Positions 48,755 through 61,408 of a DNA stretch of 64,000 bases are shown here, piece after piece. Position numbers and translations under genes: made by a program. A model generated the notes under the pieces. That model ran no database searches, was not told where the DNA came from, and saw only the letters and a program-made list of their open reading frames with translations. The DNA is from Plecoglossus altivelis (Eukaryota > Chordata > Actinopteri > Osmeriformes > Plecoglossidae), in contig BROE01000004.1 in assembly GCA_036571765.1 (NCBI GenBank), forward strand, positions 4,184,453-4,248,452, in the 5' to 3' direction. Within the stretch, counting starts at the first letter, position 1; each line of letters begins with the position of its first letter.

Positions 48755-49196
48755 TGCCCCCAGCCTTCCTGCTCTCAGTTTCACAGAGGAAGCATCCTTT
48801 CTACCCCAGCGCAAACTACTTCAGACTTCTGTCTTCTTCTGATCAATGTCATTTTATTAGTTCAATCCCTTTCATACATTCATAACCGCCACCATAGGCT
48901 GGCTAATTTGTGTTGTTTACGCATGTGTTGTTTGCAGACTTTGGATTTGTTTCATTCTGTTGAAGAAGTGAAAAGGAATTGTTTCTTGATTGGATGATTT
49001 AGTTTGATCTCTCCTCTCTCTCTTTTGCGGAAGTTAGTTTTGTTTGGTGAACTCGTAGATTTGTTTGGATGCTGTGGTCCATATCTGACTCACAGCTCTT
49101 CTCTGCTTTCCTAAGTGTTTTAAGATTTCAAAGTTATTTTGTTTCCTGCAAAAAAAATGAAATTAAGATCCTTTTTTAATTTTGACCCAGTTTCAT

Positions 49197-49202
49197 AATA
49201 AA
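49197..49202 (+). terminator. prpf39: prpf39 polyadenylation signal
   Basis: AATAAA 443 bases after the stop, followed by TGTGTTGTATT about 25 bases later. It is about 360 bases before the fau promoter. Confidence 0.75.
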
Positions 49203-49563
49203 GAGATTGATATCCTATCTTGAATGTGTTGTATTACTGAATGACTCTCAAAACATTAAATTATCATTTGAAAAACTAAAGGGTAGCAATCCCATTCAGA
49301 TTGCTGCCCGTTAGAAAGTTATAGTTTGTCACTGTTAGCGTCTATTTTTGTAGCTTCAGTTAGCATTGCTACAATGGTAAACGTGAAATGGGAATTATGT
49401 TAGGTAAAGCAAACAGCGTTCAAAAATGACTTTTGGACCGACATAATCAGTATAGCTGCACATTTGATCGGGTTCGTTTATAAACGGGAGTGGCTACAGC
49501 TGCTGCGTAGCTCTTCCCGGTTTACGTAAACTTGCACATGCGCAGTGGCGGCGATACGAAAGT

Positions 49564-49602
49564 CCTTTTTTGCCTAGTGTTGAACGACTAGCATCAAACG
49601 AG
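49564..49602 (+). promoter_or_regulatory. fau: fau start region with 5' TOP-like tract and non-coding exon 1
   Basis: CCTTTTTTGCC at 49564 is a terminal-oligopyrimidine type start, the hallmark of vertebrate ribosomal-protein mRNAs. The short exon ends at 49602 in ACGAG|GTGAGG. The matching acceptor (TTTTCTTCCAG) ends at 50191, seven bases before the ATG. A CpG-containing GCGCAGTGGCGGCG precedes it. Confidence 0.7.
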
Positions 49603-50198
49603 GTGAGGCCTGTGTAAATTTACTCAAAATAGCACATTTATAACCCCTTCATGACAGTGAATTTAGTATTAACAATGTTCGTAAACATTGTACTATAACA
49701 TTCGACTATAGTTTGTATGGGAAACACGTGCTTAGTCAGTTTTTATGAGAAAGTTACTAAAAACGCATGCCCCATGTGGCTAGCTTGCTAACTAGCTAGC
49801 TTTCGCCAACATAATCTGGTCATTTCACGCCTGCCCCTACCGGTCCTGTCTACATCAGATGGCAATATTCATTCTTGTCTGATAGCCTCGTGATATTTTA
49901 AGATGTCTAGGTACCGGTTGTATTGTTGCATACAATTAGACAAGTATGAAGCGAGTTTCCGGAACGAGGTCTCATTGGCTTGAACTATAAGCAATGTAGG
50001 CAAGGGAGCTAGTTAGCTAATGATGTTTCTTACCAACGTAATATATCATGATATCTTGCCTTATTATTTTCGGTTGGTCACTAAAGCAGTTTGTCAATCT
50101 ATTAACTTAACCCAAATTCTTGTCAGCTGACTATGCACGTGGTTTTCCCACGGGGTTGTTCAATGATTTCCACAAATTGCTTTTCTTCCAGCCTCAAG

Positions 50199-51080
50199 AT
50201 GCAGCTCTTTATACGTGCCCAGAATACTCACACCCTTGAGGTGACTGGCCAGGAGACAGTCAGAGACATCAAGGTAAGAATCCAGCAATTCACCTGTAGC
50301 GCTAATTCACTTCATGGTGTATCCAAGGCCTTTCTAATCAGTGACTGCGATGTTTCAGGCACATGTCCAGGCTTTGGAAGGTCTGCTGGTTGAGGAGCAG
50401 GTGCTGTTGCTGGCTGGCTCCCCCCTGGAGGATGACCTTTCCCTGGCTGCCTGTGGGATCTCTGAGCTCTGTACTCTAGAGGTGGCCGGCAGACTGTTGG
50501 GAGGTTCGTACTCAGTCATGTTAGGACAACCAGCTCATTTCTGCCGCTGCGTAAATCGAGCAGAGCTACGATCTGTGAACAGGAATGTTGGGCTGAATTA
50601 GCTTTCATCTCACTGAAGAGTGAAGTGTTCTGTGTGGAGAAAGACTGGTGTTTTAACCTCCATTTGCATTCTTTATCCTCTAGGTAAGGTTCACGGCTCT
50701 CTGGCCCGTGCAGGAAAAGTACGAGGACAGACACCAAAGGTCAGTAGAATGGATCCACGTGCACATTAGGCCCTGCTAATTGAATCCATACAGTGATGGA
50801 CATTAGCCATTGGCAACAAAGAATGACAGAAATTACATGTCTTTACATGTAATTACAAGAGACCGGGTGGTAATTGTAACTGGAAATAAGCTGCAGTTTG
50901 TCACTGCTTGAAAGATAACATCCAAAATACATGAACACGTGTTCTGTTTTCCAGGTTGACAAGCAGGAGAAGAAGAAGAAGAAGACTGGCCGTGCCAAGC
51001 GTCGCATCCAGTACAACAGGCGCTTTGTCAACGTGGTGCCCACTTTCGGCAAGAAGAAGGGACCCAACGCCAACTCCTAA
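50199..51080 (+). CDS. fau: FAU: ubiquitin-like FUBI fused to ribosomal protein eS30
   Basis: Encodes a ubiquitin-like protein joined to the small-subunit protein eS30 (RPS30). Cleavage after Gly74 releases both parts. Coding exons are 50199-50273, 50359-50503, 50684-50739 and 50955-51080, giving 133 aa, the length of human FAU. FUBI is residues 1-74 (MQLFIRAQNTHTLEVTGQET, ending LLGG). eS30 is 75-133 (KVHGSLARAGKVRGQTPK, then basic KKKKKTGRAKRRIQYNRRF, ending GPNANS). The donor of exon 3 (GAG|GTTCGT) is weaker than usual. It lies between prpf39 and fkbp3, which are direct neighbours in human, so it is an insertion in this lineage relative to human order (human FAU is on chromosome 11). Confidence 0.97.
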
Positions 51081-51155
51081 AATATCTTTTGCCCTTTGGG
51101 CAACACTTCATCACATCCCTTTTGTTTCAACCAAGCTAAATGTTCTTCTGTATAG

Positions 51156-51161
51156 AATAAA
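51156..51161 (+). terminator. fau: fau polyadenylation signal
   Basis: AATAAA 76 bases after the fau stop, followed by GT-rich TTTGTGTCTGTG. The short 3' UTR is typical of ribosomal-protein genes. Confidence 0.85.
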
Positions 51162-51434
51162 ATTGGTTTGAGTAAAAGGTAGCTTTGTGTCTGTGATTGG
51201 TTACTAAGTGTCTAGTTGTTCTGTCAAACATGCTGATACAAGTCTAGAAGGCTGTTTACTGGTATCATTTGGCAACATTAAAGAGAAAAATAAGGATTCA
51301 CAAATGTATAGGGCAAGCCTGTCTAAGCCCTTGTCTTAATTTTGACAAGTAAACAAGGGTTGCATTTCATTTGATTACAAGCACACAGTACCAAAAGAAA
51401 ACAGCCTGATTTAAATTTTGTTCCCAAAAATCAG

Positions 51435-51440
51435 TTTATT
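51435..51440 (-). terminator. fkbp3: fkbp3 polyadenylation signal
   Basis: TTTATT on + (AATAAA on -), 388 bases past the fkbp3 stop. fau and fkbp3 therefore converge tail to tail with only about 270 bases between the two signals. Confidence 0.65.
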
Positions 51441-51827
51441 TTCACAACATACATGCAAATGAAACAAAAACAAAACGCAGGAACGGAACAGGTATTCCTC
51501 TTACTCCATCAGGATGCCCCATCTGTACAGTGCTGCCCGGTCATCTTTTAGCAGGCCACGCTGGGAGGGACAGAAGACTGGCAACTCACTTTTGAGGCTA
51601 ACTAGCTGCCAATCAGTTAATGCTTTACCAAATTCCTCATAATGACTGGAGAATGGATCAAGCGAAAACATGGCAACCAATACAACTAAATGAAACGGAA
51701 CACGCAGTTGCTTGAAAACGTTTTTAAGACCGTATAGCCACATCTCTCCCTCCAAGCATGGCCGTCTAGCGACTCCCGTGTTTCCCCGTCCTTAGGGATT
51801 TAGTGCATGCTGGAGACGATTCTGCCG

Positions 51828-53495
51828 TTAATCCACGGACACCAGTTCAACCTCGAAGATCAAATTTGCATTTGGTGGGATTCTGGTGAAAAGGTGGGTT
51901 AAGGAGAAGAAAATGGCAATGACAGTGGAAAAACTTAGTCACTTAACTTGAACAGGTTACTTAACCAAAGACAAACAACCTGTTGTAACGTCCTTAGACA
52001 TTGCAGCGTTCATAAACGTCTACAGATCAAACTAAGGATACTTGGCGTCTGGAAGACCCTTCCTTCCATAGGCCCACTCAGCCTCAATCTCTAGTTTCGC
52101 CGTTTCACCCTTGCTCATTGTGAGAACCCCTTCATCCCACTGGGAAAACAAATAAGAGTAATGAGTAACTTACAAGACATAACATACAAACTTACAACAT
52201 ACTTACATACACGTATTCATGAAGTGCAAAAGGGGGTGGGTGTACAGTGATTACTTACTCCTCTAATGACTCTGCCCAAGCCAACCTTAAAGCTTAGAGG
52301 CTTGCTCTGTTTCTTCTTTCTGGCCGCTTCAGGAGAGTGGGGACGAAAGGAGACAAAAGTTGCTTCAATTCTGTTCATACTGAATCTTTGGAGACGCCAT
52401 CTTCAAGACAAGAGCATGACTGAAAGTGAAGGGGCTTCCATACTTGCAGGAATGTTGGTGTCGAACACAGTGCCGTCCTCCAGGGAACCAGTGTACCAAC
52501 AGCTCACAGTATCGCCCTTCTTTGGGAAATTTGTCTTGTCTCCTTTTTTCAACACAGCCTTTTTAAATTTGGGAGGACCCTGAACAACATATATATGAAA
52601 GGACTCCAGGTTATTGTCAAAATTAAGTATATAGTAGGATAACATCATGTGTTTGCTTGGATTCATATTATTTGTGTCATGTTTTTCTGTAAGGAATGAT
52701 TACTGTACCTCGTTGATAACCTCTGTCTCTTTCGGTTTGTCTTCGATCTTCACCGTTCTCACCTGCTCCGTTACTTCTTCAATGGGTTCTGTGCCAATAA
52801 ACCTCTATTCATAACAAGTAAAAGGTTTCAGTGAAATTCCGCAGCAGTTGTAGAATGTTCTTTCCAAAACAGTTACGAGTTCACTTACTTTGCTTGCAAA
52901 CAGATCATTGTAGGCGTTTATCAGCTGTTCTTTCTTTGCCGTTTTTGCAACATTCTTGATATTTCCCATCAGCTTATGTTCAGCGAGAAACTGTAAAAAA
53001 ATTTTTTAAAAAAAAGGTGAAGTGGCAAACCTAAATGTCACATCTGTTCGAACGTTTATCAAATGCCATTAGGCCATTTTGTTAAAATGGCAACCTTTAA
53101 AAATACGCATCCAATCAATTTTGAGTTTGAACATCTATTATAGCGCCCACGGCCTTTCTTTGCAACTTTAGAAATTATGAAAAGCATTTGCCATGTTGTT
53201 TCACTGTCTCGTATGTTACCTAGCTATCATATCACTGGATAAATTGGCAATAGCCCATCAATGCGGAGCGGCTGCTAGCTAGAGCTAGCTATAGCCACCA
53301 TGCGTTCCATGCAGCTGCAAGTTAACTATGACTCTGATTTCAGTGTGCGCTTACACGTCTTTGTCTGCATGGTTCAAACATAAAACATACCGAGTGGGCT
53401 GCATTGTCCTGAATGAATTTAATGACATCTTTTTTGGGTAGATCATCACTTTTGAGCTGTTCATCGCTCCATTCTCTGGTTGGTTCTTCCGCCAT
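51828..53495 (-). CDS. fkbp3: FK506-binding protein 3 / FKBP25 (seven coding exons)
   Basis: A nuclear peptidyl-prolyl cis-trans isomerase that binds rapamycin/FK506, nucleic acids and chromatin factors. Coding exons in transcript order are 53495-53391, 52990-52889, 52804-52709, 52579-52444, 52326-52259, 52139-52042 and 51882-51828. Phases agree and give 219 aa (human FKBP3 is 224 as I recall). Residues 1 to about 70 form the helical N-terminal nucleic-acid-binding domain (MAEEPTREWSDEQLKSDDLP). A basic linker follows. The FKBP domain runs from about 110 to the end (GDTVSCWYTGSLEDGTVFDT, GLGRVIRGWDEGVLTM, WAYG, IPPNANLIFEVELV). The lysine-rich loop TARKKKQSKPLSFK is slightly different from mammals but retained. 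Confidence 0.97.
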
Positions 53496-53529
53496 TTTAA
53501 AAACGCAGTGCTGCTGCTGTTGAACCTTT

Positions 53530-55280
53530 ACTTCCGGCTTCTCACAACCAATCACATACGACTTCTCAATCAACTTTCTCAGGCTGTTATTTATGGATAA
53601 TGGACTGCATTTCATTATGCCCTCAATGCCTCCAGCCATAGCCCATTTACGTAATACCTGTGAATGCAAATGCTTTCTAGAAAAAACACTTAATGTTTTC
53701 AAACGATGTATCATATTTGAAAATAACGAAAGAATCTGCAGGTGCGACGATCAATTAAAATCCTGTACTAGCCAACTATGAACACATTAATCATAAGTGT
53801 GGAACTACCTGTGTCATAGTAGGTCTAGTATCTGTAAGCGTGCCAATACTCTGGATTTCATCTATTTGCTACCATCTAGTGGTAAACCAGTGCCACCACT
53901 GTTGGCAAAAACCTTTACTAGCTAAAGCTTCTGTACTTTGCATATCTTAAAACTCACTATCGCATATTTTGTGAAGTAGGCTCGTAAATTACGCTAATAT
54001 TTCGTGACTCGTTCTGGCCCGACCACTAAGCTTAATAAACCCCGTCTACCCTCAAATCAAAAAAGTGAGTCAGAACAGCAACGTCTCAAGCATAGACATT
54101 TGAAACGTGAGTCTCCAGCCTGGTTGCCCTGGTTACAGCCTATAGCCGCTAATTTTAACACTGACAAATCATACGTTTAATTTCAAGGACATTTGCTTTA
54201 ATGAAAATATAAACACAGGACAAACATGTACATTGATTGTTATTTTACCTTGGGTAAAGCAAAACTGTGCAATAAAACGTAGGCAGTTTTTATTAAACAC
54301 TATGCAGCTGTAGCCTACTGTATATACATATATATATATATTCACACACAACTCCAAGAGACCCATTAAGAGTTTGTCTGTGCTTAGGTAACATTTACCA
54401 TGACCATGTTCTTTAAAAAAATCATTATTAATTAATTTGTGATAATAACTCAGTTCCTCAGAGTCGACACCCCTACTTCAAATATAAAATATATAATTTA
54501 TATAATTATGCAGGTCACAAGTGTAGGCCTATAGATATAGCTAAAAGCATGAATTGTATATTACTATATACGAAGCCAGCTTACAGACATTTTATCATCA
54601 TACAATACAAGTATGACCGATATAAAATAGACCATTGCGATTGATTACAAGTCATATCTTTCACAAACATTTACAGTGTCACTTCTTACTTAATATATAA
54701 ATCCTGATATTCATCCAGAAACTGCATTCTGGCACTCACACAGGCACAGAGATTTACAAATGATTTGGATCAAGTTGGTACAAACACATGATAGAAATAT
54801 GAACAGATTGCATTGTCTAATACTCTTTTTATCAGACAAGTAAAACTCATCTTGTAATTCAAATGAATGAATAAACCTACGTGCCTGGATATCATTGCCT
54901 TTAACAGTGGCTAAATGCACTGCTAAACAATAAAATTATGTGTCTGTGAGTTTAGATGGTGTTTGATCGTGTGCTAAAACTCCTTTTCCATTTTTATCAG
55001 GATTAATCTGAGTGAGGACGAACAGTCAGCATGTGTGATGATAGCGCAGATAATTAAGGACAGTAAGTTCATTGTTTTCCTGTGATGCACTGTTTGCATG
55101 TCAGTTTGGATGGAAGCGTCTGCTATCTGAATAAATGTACACTAGTGATATATACGGAGGAGAAGGAAAGTCATTGTACTGTCATATTGGTCTTGCGCCT
55201 AAAACATACAGCGCCCACCCACTTGATCACCAGAGAGAAACTTCTCCTTGGACAGAAGCTGTTTGTGTGGCGTACCGATC
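53530..55280. other. Gene-free region between fkbp3 and the SOUL gene
   Basis: No exon recognised. It contains the fkbp3 promoter side (53500-53600), AT-rich unique sequence, a short TATATA run near 54322-54341 and microsatellite-like patches. Some of 54290-55289 may be the 3' UTR of the minus-strand SOUL gene (an AATAAA on - lies at 54289-54294). Confidence 0.5.
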
Positions 55281-55289
55281 CTCCAGGCC

Positions 55290-57574
55290 TCAGTGGTGCT
55301 CCAAGAACCAGACTTCGTTATGTCTGTGAGTCGCAGCTGGACTGGTGTATCCAGCCACAATGAAAGAATCACTCACAGAAACCCCCAGAGGGTTGAGGAC
55401 CTCAGAGAAGGCATTGATCTCCCTCAGAATGGAGCTCTCACTGGTCGGCCCACTGAAAGGCCTGGGAGGAAGGAGCAGAGAGACACAAGATCCTTAAAGA
55501 GACAGACGACCAGACGAAACAGCCTCGACTGCATCAGCGTAGGCATCAGAGCACAGGAGACCAGCTGTCCCTACCTGGCGTACACCACAGTGGCAGGCCA
55601 CGTTTCTATGGTAATGTCGGGGTCAACAGGCAGAGGGGGCTGGTGCTGGTAACTATAGGGCAGGTGGTACGCTACCGTTACAGCTCTGGACAGGGTGGTC
55701 TGAGTCTCGTCTGTCCTCACCACTGTCACTATTGGCACGGTCATACCCAGGTACGTCCCTGCCAGACAAGGCAAATTCAAAAAGAGGGTTAGTCATGAGG
55801 TTGGGACTTCCTACCCTGCGTGTTCTGGATGCTTCCCTCTTCCGCCACACCCGATTCAAATGAAGGGGTCGTTATCAGGCTTCTCCTGAACGCGATAACG
55901 ACTCTTTCATTGGAATCAGGTGTGTCAGAAGAGGGGAACCTCCCCACACATCCAGGACAGGGGGGTGCTGAGGACCAGGCTATATAAGGAAGGCTGTTGA
56001 AGAGCAACAGCCACAACTAAAAGCCAGCAACTTGCAGGGTTGAGAACAGGTCCCCTACACTCACTCACCTAGAGTATTCTGTTGGCAGATATATCTCATG
56101 AGCTTCATGAAGCCAGCGCAGATGCTCTGCTCGTACGTATCGTTCTGCACGGTGACACATGCCCAGAAGGCCTTCTGGTAGACACGCTTTTCATATGGTA
56201 CATTGTCACGCTGAGGAAATGCATAGGCAAATCGGCAGATAAGTCGACTCAATCATGTGACTCAATCAGTTTGCTGACACACTGCATAGACTTCTTGTTG
56301 ATTCTCTAAAGAGAGGAACTGACAGTATGAAAACTATGAACTCCTATCGAAAACAGTCCTTTTTAGACTTTGGCTTGGAGGCATCCTGTCAGTCATCTGA
56401 ACCAAGTCAATAACCTGAGAAGATACTGTATACTGACGTTTTTAAAAATGGTATTTGTCATATTATGGTGATTAGTAGTAGGCAGAAGACAAGTTATACA
56501 CATCTACTATTTCATAAGGTTTCATAAACTGTCATAAAGTGTCACATATCCTGACTGAATGACTGAATGACAGTTCCTGAGACTCTAATGTTACAGTTCC
56601 TGAGACTCTAATGTTACAGTTCCTGAGACTCTTTTGTTACAGTTCCCGAGACTCTATTGTTACAGTTCCCGAGACTCTATTGTTACAGTTCCTAAGACTG
56701 TAATGTTACAGTTCTTGAGACTCTATTGTTACAGTTCCTGAGACTCTATTGTTACAGTTCATGGACTGTAATGTTGACACATAATGTGAGCCAACTGGGT
56801 TAGTGCCCAGTTGCCATGGAAATACAGCACACACCATACATGCTGAGACACATAAGGTAGGCCACACAAAGTGAAGAGCTGGTGTACCTTCTCATGGACG
56901 ATGAGTGTGAAAGGAACCTTCTCCCTTTCAGGTGTGCTTTCCATGTCAGTGGTGAGCTGCTGGATTGGCTGAGCCATGTCTGTGGAAATTACCGGAAGTA
57001 AAGATGCCTACTAACGTTCAGATAGCAAAACTTCAAAAGTTAAGGGCGCAAAAAAACAAAAACAAAAAAACAAACAAAAACAAAAACGAATAGAATGTTG
57101 CTAAAACACAAAATAGGACACTTCACCTCACATGACACACTACCTAATTCAGCTGCTCTGGTTTTTAGCAAAACCTTTTTCGGAACATCAGACATACTAG
57201 CCTAATTGTTCGTAAAGGGTATGTAGAGAAAGAAAAGAAGATGAACATAAACCAATGGATTGCCCTTCATGAGCCCACTAAAACACGCAAAAAACCTAAG
57301 CTATATCCAAATAAGTCTTACCTTGAGGTATATCGATGGCATGCCCTCTACCAACATCCTGCCAAAAATTTAACAGTCGGTCTTGATCCTCTTGCTCTAT
57401 AGCCTCGTTCTGTACAACTAGGTCTGCGTTGTCGCTAAACGAGTCTGGATCCAAATCCTCCTCCTCCGTGAAAGATTCCAAGTCTTCCAATGTTATCATC
57501 CTGAGAGAGGGTCGTGAGACAGATTCGCTGTTATCAGCACCTCCTCCATTCATGCGGCAGCCCCCGCGATCCAT
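55290..57574 (-). CDS. SOUL heme-binding family protein (five coding exons)
   Basis: A member of the SOUL/HEBP family, whose founding members bind heme and related tetrapyrroles. Coding exons in transcript order are 57574-57322, 56979-56888, 56210-56069, 55758-55575 and 55461-55290, giving 280 aa in phase. Residues 1 to about 110 are an acidic leader (ITLEDLESFTEEEDLDPDSF) without a signal peptide. The SOUL domain runs from about 112 to 280: VPYEKRVYQKAFWACVTVQN, FMKLMRYICQQN, MTVPIVTVV, HLPYSYQHQPPLPVD, TVVYARPFSG, VAGYTSPAATHRHNEVWFLE. The first in-frame ATG was taken as start; a second Met is at residue 8. It is about 80-90 residues longer than human HEBP1/HEBP2 as I recall. Fish have several soul paralogues, and I cannot tell which this is. 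Confidence 0.9.
56570..56775. repeat. 23-bp tandem repeat in SOUL-gene intron 2
   Basis: Nine copies at exact 23-base spacing (56570 to 56754) of ACAGTTCCTGAGACTC plus TATTGTT-type ends, lying between coding exons 2 and 3. Confidence 0.95.
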
Positions 57575-60552
57575 GATATTCCAACCAAGGAAAGTGTCAA
57601 TTAGAAAACAGAGCTTATCCGAAGTCGACGTGAAAGAAAACTTCTGTAAAGAATCTGTACTTAACACTTGCCTAGTTAGAAATAGAGTTCGACTAACCTG
57701 TCAAAAATAAACGATTGCCTCAGTGATATCCACTAAACGGCCACTGAATCACTATGTCAAACCAATAAGCTATAAATGAAATAGTCTATTAAAATCCTTC
57801 GTTCAAGATTCCCTCCGCGGTGTCTACTTTGTAACAAGAGCTCAACAACAATCACATGATACCGCAGCTAATAAATATGAAATACATAGGCGTGTTCAAA
57901 ATGGGGGACTAGACTACTGAAAAACAAAAAAATATGGAATTGACCTTTTCTGATAATGAAAAATAATGAGTGGGACGGGGAAAGACTTAATGCAACAATA
58001 TCAGAGTAGGCCTGATGCCAATGAACTAATGGATCTGGCAGAAGGTGGACAGACGCAGTCATAGAAGTGGCCTTAGAAAACCTTTTGGTGACAGATGGAT
58101 TTCAACTTCATTAGTTTCTCACTGTACCCTTATTCAGTCAACAGCGAAGGGAGATATTACAACGAATCAGGAAGTTAATTTTCAGAAGAATGTTGTCATG
58201 GTGACTAATGCATCTTAGTCTCTGGGCTTTTCTAGGGTTCATTTTGGATTTGTGTTTAATCAATCGATTTATCTTTTGTGAAATCCTCTGCTCAGTCTCA
58301 GATTGATGTGAATAAGCCTGTGGTAGGCTAACACTGAGTTAACTATGCTTTATCCACTGTTTATAAACAATTTCGATACTTAACAGCATTCATAAGCAAT
58401 GATCGAACAACCACTAAGCGAAAAGTTAAATGCATATACAGAAACCTCGTAGAAGGTTGAAATCAAACTCAACACCTCATGTGTTCTTCTGTTCTACACA
58501 CTCCTTGTGACCCTGTACGAGGATGCGTGGAACCCTTCGATCAGAACAGAGGCGCTTGATTGCCGAAAGAAGACTCAGTGAACACAATTTTATAAACCTT
58601 CTGCTATGTATGTCAACTGCCAGTTTGGTCTGCTTATTCTTTCTTAAGTGAAGGGCAATTAACCCTGGAGAGACGGTTTGTAGCAGTGTATCCTGACAGT
58701 GTAAAATGGGTCAGGAGAGAACGTTTTTAGAGTGCCTGGTTGGTCGCCTGGCAACGAGGATGACAGTGGGCGAAAGACTCCTTAAGGGGAGGAGGGGCCT
58801 AATTAGCTTTTAAGTGGAGATCCCAGCGGCTTCATTGGATCTCCTGTTTAGCCCAGGAGAACAAGAGACAGAGGGTTGTCTTTTATTACCCTGCCTGGCT
58901 GCCTGCCTGGTCAGATGTTATTGCTGTGCCATCTCAGTCTGTTTCCAACCCTTTAAGTAACTATCGACTCTGTGATTTGGTGTGTGGAGATTTGGCATAA
59001 TAGGCTTATTTTCAACAAGATCTTAGATAGATCAAGAGAATGTCTCTTGAAAGTCTCAAATTTTGCCAGAGAACATTTTGTATCATTATCCGATATCTGT
59101 CTAATTATTTCTTATTCCTTCCTTATTATCTATGATGTAATCAATTCCCACAAGAATAAGTTAGCTGCAGAGCACACAGAACAGGAATGAATTCTTTTTC
59201 TGTACACAGATGAACCAGGGTCATGTGACTGTAGCCCTCATGTATATAGTTAGGGCAATATGCTGGTCATAAGGGAATGTTTCACACAAGAATTGACGTG
59301 ACACCCATTATTTATTTCCTGTTTACTCCAAACTGTTCACTTAGATAGACAACAAACGGTTTCATTTTTCATGGATGCACTGGATGTATTGCAACCATAC
59401 ACATAACCACAAAACTGGACACAGTCAGCGACAAGGAAAGTCACAAGTCAATGCCACAGGGAAGATACACGCGTAGGTGTATGGATACATGTAGGAGAAC
59501 CGTCAACCATGAGGAAAAATGAACACAACGGTTTTCACAGAAGACAGCGTATTCCTTTTGACCAAACGGACCTGATCTTATTCTTGAAACAGGCCCATTG
59601 TTCTCAGCCTGACTCATAGCACACGACCATCATGTGGTTTTGTGCACTCCAGACACTCTTTCTACGAGAACAGAGACATCATTGAGCTGATGCTGAGAAG
59701 AGGAGCAGACTGGTAGGGCATTGGCATGATACCTTCCCGCTGACCTTCTCCATCTCTCTGGAGTTGGCGCTCGTCGTCGCAGTTGCAACAGACCTGGAGA
59801 AAACATCTTCACAAACTTCTGAGATGAAGTCAGCCAGGCATGTTACAGTAAGATCAATGCAGCGAAGCCCTAACCTTGTAGTGTCTTGTGAGTTCATGTT
59901 GAGAGAGAGCAGCAGTCGATACGACGAACCAACACAAACCATGTGAATCCCAAGAGACTCTCACCAAGAGAGCCGTACTCATAGCAAACATTGCAATATT
60001 TTCTGGCCTCCTGGATACCTTCTTCAGAAGGGCCGGCCCGATGCAATAAACAAAGTAAACATTAGTTTAAGGCCCCTCGATTGGTTTGCCCCACAACCCC
60101 CTCCAAAAGAAAATAGGAAAATTAAAGATATACATACGTGCCAATTAATGGTCATACACTCATACACTATTTTTGTTTAGGGCCCCTATAATCCCAAGCC
60201 CAGGCTGGGCCGGGATCCTCATACTCTATCACCCTCTAAGGATGCTTTGATCCCAACATGCCAGATATCAGGCTGCCACAGGAAACTCACAGCACAACTT
60301 GAGCACACCGGAGCACCCCTAAGCACCTCTGAGCTCACCTGAGCTTGCGTGAGCTTACCTGAGCACACCTGACTCTGTGAGAGAGGGAGAGAGCAGACTG
60401 GGGCTCTACGAATGCTTCTACTGCGGCTGTTAAGGGGAGGTAATGAAGCCTGGCTGCTCCTACAGCAAGGGCCCTTTGGAGGATTGGAACTAGAAAACAC
60501 TCCAGCGCATGGGCATCCTTTGAGGGAATGAGAACAAGTCTACCACAACACT

Positions 60553-60770
60553 GCCTGGATGTCGCCTGAAAGGATGGGATCTACACTACTACAACAGTGC
60601 CTGGATGTCCCTTGAAAGGATGAGAACTACACTACTAAAACAGTGCCTGGATGTCCCTTGAAAGGATAGGAACTACACTACCTCAGCAGTGCCTGGATAT
60701 CCTTTGAAAGGATAGGAACTACACTACCTCAACAGTGCCTGGATGTCCTTTGGGAGAATAAGAACTATAG
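60553..60770. repeat. 46-bp minisatellite
   Basis: Five copies at exact 46-base spacing (GCCTGGATGT or GCCTGGATAT at 60553, 60599, 60645, 60691, 60737). Each has CTTGAAAGGAT followed by ACTACACTAC. The last copy is divergent. Confidence 0.95.
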
Positions 60771-61386
60771 ATTTCTCCTTCAACATTCTGTAAGTCTCTG
60801 GTGAAAGAAACAGTAGGTTCTTTATAGAATCAAAATTTGATGAATCAATCCCAATGCACCGATTTACCAACGGTATAGTGGAGTTTCTCCACACAACCAC
60901 ACAGGGGCAGTATATACACATGATTATGTCACAACAGAGACAGTCATTACTTTTCTAAAAACCATAAATAACAGTATAGATGTATGTTATCAATACACTG
61001 TTGACCCTTGCAATTCAATGAAAAAAATGGCAATATCCGACATAGCGGTTGATGTTTTTTTGAAATGGCTGGTGGCACCTGCATTTAACTGACTTTTTGT
61101 TTAAAATTAAAGTATAATTGTATAAACTAAGTTTAATGAGGAATGAATTGATACATTGAGTGCCCCCAAGCCAACAGAAACAAAACACAAACACTTTACC
61201 AGACAACTGAAGAGAAGATTTGCTTTTGACCCAATCAAGACACATCAAACCCATTTTCTCATCAAGAAAGTTGACAGGATCTGTCATGTAGACTTCATTG
61301 TTGTTAGAAGCAATAGTTTTCTGTCCAGCACACTTTTGTTCGACGTGTGAGTTGGTGAGTGGTTTGAGGCGAATTATTCGTGCGAA

Positions 61387-61408
61387 TTAGGGTTAGGGTT
61401 AACCCTAA
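61387..61408. repeat. Short head-to-head telomere-like motif
   Basis: Two TTAGGG units run directly into the inverted unit (TTAGGGTTAGGG then TTAACCCTAA). The flanks are AATTCG-rich on both sides. Confidence 0.85.

Noticed and set aside
59679..59942. A minus-strand frame (ADFISEVCEDVFSRSV) that looked faintly histone-fold-like
   Set aside because: Similarity was vague, the second half is frame-ambiguous at a possible AG|GT, and no neighbouring exon supports it. A protein search would be needed.
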